Both the position numbers and the translations under genes were made by a program. This document shows, one piece after another, positions 12,325 through 22,443 of a DNA stretch of 51,841 bases. How positions within the stretch are numbered: position 1 is the first letter of the stretch; every line of letters begins with the position of its first letter. Below the pieces are notes generated by a model that saw only the letters and a program-made list of their open reading frames with translations, made no database searches and had not been told where the DNA came from. The stretch is from Pilaira anomala (Eukaryota > Mucoromycota > Mucoromycetes > Mucorales > Mucoraceae): positions 1 through 51,841 of the forward strand of contig JAIXMQ010000118.1 of the NCBI GenBank assembly GCA_025716855.1. Reading direction: 5' to 3'.

Positions 12325-13468
12325 ATGTCCCTTGATTCTCTTGTTGTTTACGGTGATTCTTACTCTAGTAATGTGATTTCTTAAGATAGATATGGATTTG
12401 TTTTTCTTATATAATAAAAATATATAGGTACCGAATCAACTACAAAAAGTACCAATGGACCACTTTGGAACGAACAACTAGCAAAGCGTTGGAACACACA
12501 ACTTGTATCATTTGCACAACCTGGTGCCACATTCTGTAAAAATAACAAGAAGAATGGAAGTTGGTTGAAAAAGCAAGTGGATTCTTATCATTTAAAACAA
12601 GAGGAAGAAACAGTACATGCTATCTTTTTGGGTGTAACTGATTTAGTAGAGACAAAAGGAACAGGTAAAACAATTCCACTCGCTCGTTAATAAATAACTT
12701 TTACTTATATTTCATATCATATTCATTCAGCCAAGGACGTAAAGAAATGGATACAGTGTATTGAAGACCAAATTGTAATAATATTTCATCTTGTTTTGAA
12801 ACACAGTTCAACTAAAAAAAAAAAAATTATATTTATAGACATTTTTGTGTTCCAGTAACCCAAATACAAAGATTATAATTATGGGAGTTCCAGCGCTTGA
12901 ATTTTCACCTTATGCATTAAAACACAGTGACAGTTCAGTTGGATTAGATTTAAAGCAAAATATATTTGATTTCAATGTAGCACTAGAAGAGAAAGTGACA
13001 GATTGGCAAGAAACATATGAAAACGTTCAATTCTTTGATACCTATCTTGTATTTAGTGAACTCTTTGGTGATCCAACTGAAGCCAAGATTGAAAATGTAG
13101 AAGATGCTTATTGGGATACATGTCAAGGAAAATGCAATGAAAAGATAGATAGTTATCTTTGGTGGGATTCAATTCATGTGACTGGAGCAGGACATCAATC
13201 CATTTCAAATACAATTGCAACAAAAGAATTCTTTGGTATAAAGCCTAACTTATCGTTGGATTCTTCAGTAGAGGATAATATGACAGGTTTATCAAAAGAT
13301 TATGTTCGTTTCTTATCTTGGATCTTATTAGCTTGTATCTTGATGATGGTCGTCTATATGTTTCGTCATAATCGAGCTATTCTTTACTTGAAAAAGAAGA
13401 TTCAAACAAAAGCATCAAAAGTATTACCAACCAATAATAGAAATAATCATGAATACGCCCTTGTTTAA
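12325..13468 (+). CDS. SGNH/GDSL hydrolase with C-terminal membrane anchor
   Basis: Four exons, 12325-12367, 12428-12664, 12731-12774 and 12839-13468, give 317 residues. Block I (VVYGDSYS) supplies the nucleophilic serine and the DSIHVTGAGH segment supplies the Asp-x-x-His of block V. Block III reads GVTD, lacking the usual Asn of GxND, which would alter the oxyanion hole. A single hydrophobic segment (FLSWILLACILMMVVYMF) lies near residues 270-290, followed by a basic tail, so a tail-anchored or type II-like topology is likely. There is no N-terminal signal peptide. Substrate is unknown: lipase, esterase or acetylesterase are all possible. The small exons were chosen because they keep block I and the middle region in frame with canonical splice sites. 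Confidence 0.8.
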
Positions 13469-14480
13469 AAGTAATTATTTGGGGCTTTTGGGTAAAATAA
13501 AATTTATCGTACGCTTAGTTTATAATTTTATACGTTACCAAGTTCTTGCTTTTAATGCAATGCTTTTATTCGATGCATATGTATCAAATTTTAACAAAAA
13601 TGTATGTCATTTTATGTACATATACAATAAGAAAGAAGGGATTACTTTTTAAAAGGGGTAGAATAATATCATACGACTGTATGTATATTTATATTATATT
13701 ATAATACAACTAATCCAAACAAAGCGTTTTTTGTTATTTCATCTCATTACGTATAAATTACAAATATGTAGCACAAAAAGTCAAGTTTATTTTATGCTAA
13801 TAGTTAAATGACTGGTAGACGTATGTATAAAGCATAGCAGCGAAAAAGCAGTTTTCACTAAATTCTCTGCCAGATTGCTCTCAAGCAAAATATTATTCTT
13901 GTAAACTGAAGGTAATGAAGTTATTTTGTAATATATATAGACTTACCCTTGACTTGTTTTACGCAGGTTTCAAATGTATTTATTTCTCTTGTCTGATTAA
14001 CGTACTTGATTAAACAAAGGATTGAGATGGTAGTGGTAATGGGGATTCATATTTTATTTTGTATTAAAAAAAAAAAACTCCCCCTGTTATTGTGTAGCAT
14101 GTGAAAAGTCAATAACAATCAAATAATATTAATGCAAAACTCAGTGATGGTGAGCCCTCAACAAGTTAATATATCATTCCTGCGGACTAAAAAAGAAATA
14201 ACTAACAGGTAAGCAGCATCTAATAGTTTTAATGATGGTAGAATAGACGAGATTTTTTTTTTTTTTTATTTAAAGTAAAATTGTGCAAGATATGTATAAA
14301 GCTTTTATATAAAAAGCTAATAAAGAAAGGTAAATCCAATAGACATGTCATCTGAATGAAAGTGCTTCACATAAATCTAATAAAAGGGGGATATAATTGA
14401 TATAGCCTGGTGTATGACTGTTTTTTTATGACAATGCGTTGCATTGAAACTTCCATCTCTATTCATGGCTATGCTGTCTC
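13469..14480. other. Gene-free interval
   Basis: About 1 kb with no supportable gene. The last part, from about 14400, probably belongs to the transposase relic that follows, but codons could not be read with confidence. Confidence 0.4.
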
Positions 14481-14672
14481 GTAATGGATAATGCACCTAT
14501 ACATAAGCCAGCTGCTATGAGTGGTGGGCGCATTAAGAGTAGAAGCTACAAGTATATTTAATTGCCTCCTTACTCTCACTCCATTTATAAATTCACTTGA
14601 ACAGTTTTGGTCAAAAGTAAAAGCAAGCATCAAAAGAAATCAGCACTTCTTGATTCACTACTTGGCGATTTT
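14481..14672 (+). pseudogene. Tc1/mariner transposase relic
   Basis: The frame gives VMDNAPIHKPAAM, the second catalytic Asp block of DDE_3 transposases, then KYI-stop-LPPYS, and after a frameshift LEQFWSKVKASIKRN, the block carrying the catalytic Glu. Stops and frameshifts make it non-functional. It resembles the better preserved copy at 33409-34728 (VMDNAPIHTSHE, LPPYSPELNPIENFWS) but is clearly a different lineage. Inverted repeats for this copy were not found. Confidence 0.75.
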
Positions 14673-14757
14673 TTTTTTTTAACATCCAGAATAATGAACT
14701 CTGCTGTTATTAAACTTATATTTAAAAAATGATCGTCGTGGCTGGATTAGACATTCA

Positions 14758-14761
<4 letters not shown>

Positions 14762-14788
<27 letters not shown>
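14762..14788. repeat. (CT)n microsatellite
   Basis: Thirteen CT units in the space between the transposase relic and the next gene. The interval 14673-15073 shows nothing else besides T runs just before the next coding region. Confidence 0.9.
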
Positions 14789-14791
<3 letters not shown>

Positions 14792-15016
14792 GTATTACCA
14801 AAATTTATCGTTTCATATTAGAGTCTTCTACTTATGGAAAAATTAATGATTGACTTTTAGCCACTTGAAAAATGAGGTGTGGGGGAAACCCAGTATATAC
14901 CTACTACGCCGATCATTGTAAGTTTATCATTTAGGTGTGACCTTTCTATTTTTAGAGAACCAAAACGTTACAACAAAACAAAAAAAAACAGGTACCTTTT
15001 CTCTTTCTCTCTCTCT

Positions 15017-15049
<33 letters not shown>

Positions 15050-15073
15050 CTTTCTCCCTTCATACATGTATTT

Positions 15074-16174
15074 ATGGCTTCGAAATCATTACCTAGTAGT
15101 TTTAAACAAAAACAACATTCTTCTATATCAATACGATGTACAACAACAAATGATAGTTTTAATGATATTATATTTCATAATGCATCTTCATTCTCTTGGT
15201 CAGTAAAGAAGTCATCACCTTTAGCGACCCAACCCGAAGATACGAGTACGATCAGTCAAAAGAGTTGGATCAATCCACGTTGGTCTACCGTATCTGGCTC
15301 ACTCATCATTCGACAACGATCCAAGCATAAGAGTGCAACACGACACTGGCATAACCGACAAAAGCGACGTACGTATCCACCTAGTTCAGATATACTTCGA
15401 ATAGAACATAAACAATTCTTTAAACGACCGCCGCAACGTACCCAACAAAGTCTAGCGGAGATCTTGACTGCCTTCTACAGTCGATCCTCTGATTCCTCTT
15501 CTTCATCCACCAAAAGATTGGGTAATATTTTAAAAAAGAAGGGTAAACAACCATTGAATCAACAACAACAAGAAGAAAAAAAACCTCAATTACATGTAGA
15601 TACAGAAGTGGGTAAATTATTTCAACCACCAGCTACCATCTCTAGTAAGACATCCACTCCTTCAACCCAAATCAAGTTTCCTACACCTCCAAAACGATTC
15701 TCGGCTATTTATATTGATTCGACTGGAAAATATGGGAAAGTGGATTATATTGCACCTAGAAGAAAGAGTAAAACACTTCAATTGGTACATTTATTTCAAC
15801 ATGGTGTAAAAAAGCAAAAATTAACATCAACAACAACCACAGAAATTATGACATTCCCACAAGGTGATAAGGAGAAAAGAGGAGGAGGAGGAAACGGAGA
15901 AGAAGAAGAAGAGGAACATGGTTATGAAAATAAATTAAGAGTACCGATAGATGCAGTACTGTTTTTATTTGGTTTTTTGATTTTTCCGTTTTGGTGGATC
16001 GGTGTATGGGTTTATTATCGACGTCGACGTCGATATAAAAAAAAACAAAGGATTATTGGAACAGACTTATTTTCTAAAAATACGTTTGGATTTTTAAATT
16101 GTATTTTTAGTTTTATTAGCATTATTTTCATCTTTGTAATCCTATCTTTAATTATTTGGATTGTAAAGAGTTAA
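15074..16174 (+). CDS. Ser/basic-rich protein with C-terminal WWxG membrane hairpin
   Basis: A single exon of 366 residues beginning MASKSLPSSF. The first 290 residues are low-complexity, rich in Ser, Thr, Gln and basic residues, with a poly-Glu stretch. The C-terminus holds two hydrophobic segments: LFLFGFLIFPFWWIGVWVYY and, after a run of Arg/Lys, CIFSFISIIFIFVILSLIIW. The same GFxFPxxWWxG signature and two-segment layout recur in the gene at 40960-41460, so they are paralogues or members of a fungal family I cannot name. An ATG at 15066 opens an overlapping out-of-frame upstream ORF. A long T run precedes the start. A longer frame exists upstream from 14879, but it runs through the T tract and is unlikely to be coding. 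Confidence 0.75.
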   Translation: MASKSLPSSFKQKQHSSISIRCTTTNDSFNDIIFHNASSFSWSVKKSSPLATQPEDTSTISQKSWINPRWSTVSGSLIIRQRSKHKSATRHWHNRQKRRTYPPSSDILRIEHKQFFKRPPQRTQQSLAEILTAFYSRSSDSSSSSTKRLGNILKKKGKQPLNQQQQEEKKPQLHVDTEVGKLFQPPATISSKTSTPSTQIKFPTPPKRFSAIYIDSTGKYGKVDYIAPRRKSKTLQLVHLFQHGVKKQKLTSTTTTEIMTFPQGDKEKRGGGGNGEEEEEEHGYENKLRVPIDAVLFLFGFLIFPFWWIGVWVYYRRRRRYKKKQRIIGTDLFSKNTFGFLNCIFSFISIIFIFVILSLIIWIVKS

Positions 16175-16558
16175 TTCAATTGCTACATACCAAAAAAAAA
16201 TTAGAATGTATAATCATAATAATAAATGTAAAAAAAGATAAAAAAAAAAAAACTTCTTCTTTACCCTGCATAGATCGATTCTTTCTGTCATCCATTGTAT
16301 TCGAGAGTCACCCCTCTCATTCTCTCTCTCTCTTTTTTGTTTGTTAGAAAGAAAATATTACCTAATTTATCTAAAAAATAATTCTGGTTTCATGCATGCA
16401 TCTCAAGACCTTACAACAATGTATCCATCACATAGTTTCATGCATAATTATATATAATATTTATGTCATTCACTTTATACTCTATTCATTTCGTTCTTTT
16501 CCCTTCCATAGTAGTAGTACACTCAGCTAAATCTATTGTTTTGTCGGATAAATTGAAA
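16175..16558. other. Gene-free interval
   Basis: The 3' flank of the membrane protein gene, with A/T runs and no recognisable gene. It ends at the repeat array beginning near 16561. Confidence 0.4.
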
Positions 16559-16560
16559 TA

Positions 16561-16694
16561 CTGTATTTCCGCCATCAATTGGTCACTTTTTTTGAAAAGC
16601 TTGGTCACTTTTTAAATTCCAAATTGGTCACTTCTTCGAGCCTCAATTGACCGCTTTTTTTGAGCCTCAATTGGTCACTTCTTTGAGAACGATT
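16561..16694. repeat. Five-copy 23-bp repeat array, possible transposon end
   Basis: TTGGTCACTT-type units start at 16579, 16601, 16624, 16647 (as TTGACCGCTT) and 16671, a 22-24 bp period. The sequence before them (CTGTATTTCCGCCATCAA after TA) resembles the TIR start of the element at 32979 and the TIR-like block at 34757 (both CTCC.CCCCCAA), which are also followed by units of about 23 bp. It may be the end of a related Tc1/mariner-type element. No matching inverted end was found. Confidence 0.5.
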
Positions 16695-16719
16695 TTTTTT
16701 ATATCCAGAACCAATATGA

Positions 16720-16761
16720 ATCACGTGATACGTATCACAATTGATTTTGACATCACGTGAT
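16720..16761. promoter_or_regulatory. Two ATCACGTGAT palindromes
   Basis: Perfect 10-bp palindromes containing the CACGTG E-box occur at 16720-16729 and 16752-16761. bHLH factors such as Cbf1 and Pho4 bind this core in other fungi. With no intact gene adjacent, a function is speculative. Confidence 0.3.
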
Positions 16762-16935
16762 TACATTTTAATATTATATTTTTGGAGATTTTTTTTTTTG
16801 ACTTTGAACTAAATTATTCAATATCATCCAAAATTTAGCTTTAAAGCATTTATTTGATATCCAAAACATACAAACTTTAATGAGAAAGTTTCATAAGCAT
16901 TTTTTTTTGTTAATCAAAAGTAAATTTCCAATAAA

Positions 16936-17640
16936 ATGGTAAACAAGCAAGATTTTTTTAGGCAAACACGATTCATTAGGATATTCAAGATATAAAAAAG
17001 ATAGTTATTATTTTAATTTAGAGGATTTTCTTTCAGTTTCATTTTTACTTAATCAATCAACTCTAAGTCTTTTTTTTTTTTCATTAATTACTGATTGTCC
17101 ACAAGAAAATAGTGATGCGAAGTTAAAGAAAAAATGGTGGAGTTAGAAAAAAAAAAGTGTGAAATTAGAAAAAATAAATGTGCTCTTAGGGAAAATAAAT
17201 GTGCTTTTAAAGAATAATGATGTGAAGTTAGAGACTAATGACGTGAAGTTAGAGAATTAATTGTGAAGTTAGTGAGAATAACTATTAGAAGTTGGATATG
17301 GAATGTTTTAAAAGTTTGATCAATTATTAGACTGTAAAACATCTGGTGAAGTTTGCCCAACAATATTAAGAGAATCAAGTGAGAGTTAACCTTTTGGCTT
17401 AGTTGCTGATTCTTATCAAGAAAACGATCGTTTTGTTAGAGATGCAATTTAGGACCAGCTTTATGTAGATTAGCTCTTGTGACTTACAGCAAAAGTTGAG
17501 GCGAAAGATGTACGTTTGTGTAGATCAAGTTCTTCAAATAATGATCGAAAAAGTTCTCGCTTTTATCAGATAGAGCTTGTTGTTGCAGTCGCTCAGCAGG
17601 GATCATATCAGAATCAATAGGTCTTGGGTTCATAAATCCA
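16936..17640 (+). pseudogene. Decayed ORF with 21-bp heptad-coding repeats
   Basis: Readable coding remnants appear in order. Near 16958 the frame gives LGKHDSLGYSRYKK. An eight-unit 21-bp array follows at 17116-17283 and translates to heptads such as NDVKLETNDVKLEN, as in a coiled coil. A frame from 17339 reads TSGEVCPTILRESSES, then LVADSYQENDRFVRDAI and LTAKVEAKDVRLCRSSSS, interrupted by five stop codons. The pieces lie in different frames, so indels have accumulated. I do not recognise the family; its position after the 23-bp array suggests a mobile-element gene. Confidence 0.5.
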
Positions 17641-19050
17641 AATATATGCTTGTACCAGTTGAATCTTGTGAGGAAATGAATTGCTGTTGTAGTTGTAATA
17701 GCTCTTCCAGATATTCAGTCAAAGCTTGGATTTGGAAAGTAACTAGTGGATTGCAGGTTATCATTAATCATTTCAAAGTTGTTAAGGAAATCTAAATAAA
17801 GATCGAAAGTGAAGTACCGAAAACAAAAGAAAAGATGATCAGGCCTTATAATTATTAAAGATATCATTTTATTATCATATTTTTCGTTCTGTCTCTGAAT
17901 ATTGAAACTAACAAAGAAAGAATGCTAACACGAAAAGAATTTCCTTTAAAACACAGGATAATGAAAGTTTTAATGGTAGTTATTTATTTGACCTGAACCA
18001 ATTATCCAACACTCAGTCAACAAACGAATCCAACTAGATATATATAAAGAATTATCGAACAATAACTAACACTAACTGTAGGAGAACATTCAACTCATTT
18101 CGCTTTATACTAAGATATATGAAAAAGAAAAGGTGGCAAAAAATATATACACGATGTCCTTTATTGTATGTCTTTGTCTATATGAATATATATATATATA
18201 TATATATATAAGAGGGATAATCCTACAGATACCTTGTTGATAATACGCTTACATAAGACCACAAATCAAAAGTAATGTTGTACTTATGTTTACACACTCG
18301 TTAATTGAAAGATATCCTCTTTTTATACATAATATAGAGTAATAATATTTCCACTGTTGCTCTTTACCTACTGTTAAATTCACCCATGGAGCTCAATTAA
18401 ACTTTCAATCTAACCAAAGACTGTAACTACAATATTAGTTTGAAAATAATAAAGCCTTTACGTTTATGTTAAGGTGAGATAATAATAAATTCTGTTTCTA
18501 TGGCACTTCAGTCTCTGTGGGGGTTTTTTTTTGTGACACACTTTTTTTTTATCATAATTTTTTTTTTGGAAACGTCATCATCAAAATTACGAATAAAAAA
18601 AAAATACAAAATAACCCTGTTGTTCCTCTTTTTATACCCATCTTTATCTTTTCTTTTGCAAAGTATGGTGTTCTATTGTTTGATTGTGATGCGAATGTAG
18701 CGGTTTTCTTACCGTGGAACATTTACAATGTTTTGACATGCCGCAATCAGCACTTCTCGAAGTGTAATGCATTAGTTCTCTACTTGCAGATTAGTATAGA
18801 TCTCGACATTTCTTTATTCTTCATCTGTAATTAACTTACCATGGGATAGGTCCTGGTCCTAGAAGTTTACTTCTGGGAGGTTAAGTGTATTGCTGCATAA
18901 AGATTTAAAGATTTGAATACCAGTTGCTTCTGGGTTTCTTTTGTCGGGTATCTTGTTCTATTTGTGATACAGTTAATATGGTACCATAGTATCGATTTTC
19001 TGCTGTCATCACCGGGTGTTTGTTTATTAGTGTTACCGGTTATTGTTATG
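17641..19050. other. Gene-free interval with (AT)n tract
   Basis: No convincing gene. An (AT)n tract lies near 18186-18212. Hydrophobic open frames at 18500-18834 and 18913-19287 are T-rich by composition and lack family motifs. Confidence 0.4.
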
Positions 19051-19056
19051 GCTGGT

Positions 19057-19116
19057 GGTGTTGCTATGACAGGTGCTGCTATGACAGGTGTTGCTATGAT
19101 AGGTATTGCTCTGATT
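19057..19116 (+). repeat. Four-copy 15-bp minisatellite
   Basis: Units GGTGTTGCTATGACA, GGTGCTGCTATGACA, GGTGTTGCTATGATA and GGTATTGCTCTGATT follow head to tail, in frame, giving GVAMT-type pentapeptides. It lies in a hydrophobic open frame that may be a decayed gene or transposon segment. Confidence 0.8.
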
Positions 19117-19392
19117 AATACTGGTGTTGCTTTAGTTGTTGTTGTTATGATGGTAAGTTATTTTTTTTATATATTATATTATGCTTCCAAACAGTTTCTA
19201 ACAGTTTCTAACACTCATTTTAAAAATATCGCTATTTGTAATCTGCTGGAACTTGAAATCAAAAGGACAAAACGGTTGTTGTTATGATGGTAAGTTATTT
19301 TTTTTTATATATATTATGTTTCCAAGCAGTTTCTAACAGTTTCAGCAATGCAATGCAACGGGTTTGTAAAAGCAATGATCAAGTTTTGTGAG

Positions 19393-19850
19393 TTCTATTT
19401 TCTGGCGAGTATGCTCTATCTTGATGGGTCCTGTCTCCTTCTCTTCCGTCCTCGTTTACGAGCGGTTCGTGCAGTTCAATCCTGGGTGTAATGGCACGTA
19501 AAACCATACGGATATCGTAGGGAGAGTTGGATTGATGGTTCTCATCTCGGTAGATGTCATCTCAAAGGAAAGTATTATGATCAAAGGTTGATTGTTGCCA
19601 CAACACCGCAGCAGTTAGTGATTCTATTTTTTGGCGAGTATGTTCTATCTTGGTAAGTCCTGTCTCCTTCTCTTCCGTCCTCGTTTACGAGCGGTTCGTG
19701 CAGTTTAATCCTGGGTGTAATGGCACGTAAAACCATACGAATATCGAAGGGAGAGTTGGATTGATGGTTCTTATCTTGGTAGTCATCTCTAAGAAAAATA
19801 TTATCATCGACTGTTGTGTTGTTGTACTTATCCGTTGCATTCTTATTTTT
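19393..19850. repeat. 229-bp direct tandem duplication
   Basis: Two copies, starting at 19393 and 19622, share long identical blocks, for example CCTGTCTCCTTCTCTTCCGT, ACGAGCGGTTCGTGCAGTT and TAATGGCACGTAAAACCATACG. Sparse substitutions and short indels separate them. The sequence is GC-richer than its surroundings. A smaller duplication (GTTATGATGGTAAGTTATTT near 19143 and 19281, each followed by CAGTTTCTAACAGTTTC) lies just upstream. No open frame or known RNA gene was recognised in the unit. Confidence 0.85.
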
Positions 19851-21305
19851 GAGACTTCAGCTAGTGGACCTCCTCGTGGTTTGTCTTGGGAAACTTTGAA
19901 TTCAGAAACTTTTTCTTTCCGGATTGTAAAGGCTAAAGCACTAGTAACTTTTTTTAAATAATTATTGTAATAAAAAAAATGTAATAAACAAAAAGTTCAT
20001 ATCAACCTAATTTCCTTTGGCATGTTGTGATATACATAAATAAAACCATTCTTTTTTGTTAAAATGTCTTGTATTTATGTACCATCCAATAAGCTTCCCT
20101 CAAGATTGCCCCCACAGGGTTACGCTATTTTTTACAGCTAGACTTTTTTTTTTATTATACTATTTATCTTAACCACACAATGGGCTTTTTTTTTCTTTTA
20201 TTATATATCTTTAATTCATTGCAAAAACCAATTAGCAAAATATTTGTTTTTTATTTATAGCTAAACTTGAACTGTGATATGATTGATAAAGTATAAGTGC
20301 AATATTGGCTCTACATATGAAGCCTTTGGTTATTGCATAAAGCTCAAAAGGCACCACATAAACTCATCTACACCACAGTTAGGAACTCCCAAGGCCAGAA
20401 GCCTGATTTTTTTTTTTTTTTTTGTGAAGCCGATTGTGGCTCCCCAAGAATTCACATAAAAAATCCATGATTCTTTTTTTAAAAAAAATGCATTAATCCA
20501 AGTCCCGCATTTATCGAAATACAGACATTTAGATCATTCTATGTCATATCTTCGGTTACAGCCTGTATATATAATGTGTTATAGGCACCTTGTAAAGAGC
20601 CATTACGCATAGTTATCTCGTCGCAAGCATACTTATTCGGGAACAATAGTAATCTTTTTTTAACAATAGACACGAACTAAAATGTGACCTTTCTTTTTAG
20701 ACCAGTTTGTCTGATTTTCTTAAAGAAAGCAATTCTGACGAATCGAATTGATTTGAAAAATTCTTTGTAATAATATTGATAATGATAGCTTCCGATAGAA
20801 CGGGAAATCCAGGCTATTTGACTATGTCTAAGTAAACATTTATAATGCTTTTCACCCTTCCCAAAAAAAATTTTTTTTTTGGGTTTAAACTTGACCCTGT
20901 TCTCGGTTCGAAGTTTTCTTTCCTATTTTCCCGTCCTGTATTCTAGAAAAAACCGTTTGACAGTTTCGGGACCCCTTTTAAATCAATAACAAACAAAATA
21001 GATAATTCGGAGCAAATGAACTAACTCATCCTTGTCTAATTCCTTTTCATAAAAAAAATAACTTGATTAGGAAATAAATAAACTCAAAAAGTGAGCAAAT
21101 AAAAAAGAATGTAGGACCATTATTACAAACAAATTCGGGTATACCGAACTCCCCCTGAGATATACACACGTTATTGGTTGAGCCGGCTCCCTGTTAGGAC
21201 CGGACTAACAAAAGTGAAGGGTCATAGAAAAATAAATTATTTTCTCCTGTTCCTTTCTTAAAAAACTGTTTCCAACAACCCCCCCCCCCCCTACTCTCTT
21301 AAACT
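19851..21305. other. Gene-free interval upstream of HEM3
   Basis: No gene could be supported. The stretch contains A/T runs, and a C run at 21281-21292 lies just before the HEM3 start codon. The HEM3 promoter must lie in its right part, but no specific motif stands out. Confidence 0.45.
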
Positions 21306-21891
21306 ATGGTCGATACAGTAACTCAACCTCGAATTATTCGTATTGGTACTCGCAAGTCTCAACTTGCTCTTGTTCAAACCGAGATCGTTCGTAACTGTCT
21401 TCAAACAGCATTCCCACAATTTGAATTCCAAGTTGTCTCCATGACAACCACTGGTGACCGTATCCTTAACGTTGCATTAAATAAAATTGGTGAAAAGTCA
21501 TTATTTACAAAGGAACTTGAAGTTGCTTTAGAAGACGGTCGTGTAGATTTGGTCGTACACAGTTTAAAGGATTTACCTACCGTTTTACCCGACGGTATGT
21601 ATTTAGGAGCAGTCATGGAACGTGAAAATCCCAATGATGCTTTGGTTTTATCTCCTAAATATCAAGGTTATACTTTGGCCACTTTACCTAAAGGCTCAGT
21701 AGTTGGTACTAGTGCTCTTCGCAGAATTGCTCAATTGACTCGTAAATACCCTCATTTGGTTTATAAGGATGTTGTAAGTACCTTATTAGATATTTCGATT
21801 GCTGCTTTTTCTTTTATCACTTACACTTTTCTTCTATAGCGTGGTAATCTGTAAGTTTGGAATAGGATAAAATATTTATAAAGGGGTTTTT

Positions 21892-21934
<43 letters not shown>

Positions 21935-22443
21935 GTAATACTCGCTTAGCAAAATTAGATAACCCAGAAGGAGAATATGCTGCAATTATTTTAGCAGTAG
22001 CAGGTTTAACGAGATTAAATATGTCAGATCGAATTTCCGGTGTAATCTCTCCAAGCGATTCATTACATGCCGTATCACAAGGTGCATTAGGTATCGAATG
22101 TAGAATGAAGGATACAGAAATCCGAGAATTACTGGATGTTTTAGACCACCATGAGACCCGTACTATGTGTAGCGCTGAAAGATCTTTAATGCGCACATTA
22201 GAAGGAGGATGTAGTGTACCTATTGGTGTCAACTCACGTCTTGAGAATAAACAATTGACATTACATGGATTAGTTGCTAGTTTAGATGGACAAGACATTG
22301 TTGAATTTGAAGACTCAGTTTCCTTGATCGATTCTCAATCAAAAGAAGATGACTTAAATTTGGCAAAGGAATTAGGCATTAAAGTAGCAAACAGATTACT
22401 TGAGAGAGGTGCTGATGCTATCTTGAAAGCATTAGCTCATTAA
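21306..22443 (+). CDS. HEM3: Hydroxymethylbilane synthase (porphobilinogen deaminase)
   Basis: Joins four porphobilinogen molecules into hydroxymethylbilane in heme synthesis, in the cytosol. Three exons are needed: 21306-21773, an 11-nt exon 21840-21850 and 21936-22443, giving 328 residues, the usual length. The family signatures are present: [24 protein letters not shown] with the catalytic Asp, GTSALRR, VRGNLNTRL and [10 protein letters not shown] with the cysteine that carries the dipyrromethane cofactor. The microexon supplies RGNL, rebuilt across both junctions, and is flanked by CTATAG and GTAAGT. Intron 2 contains a T run of more than 30 bases just before its acceptor. Skipping the microexon would shift the frame, so its splicing is essential. 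Confidence 0.96.
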
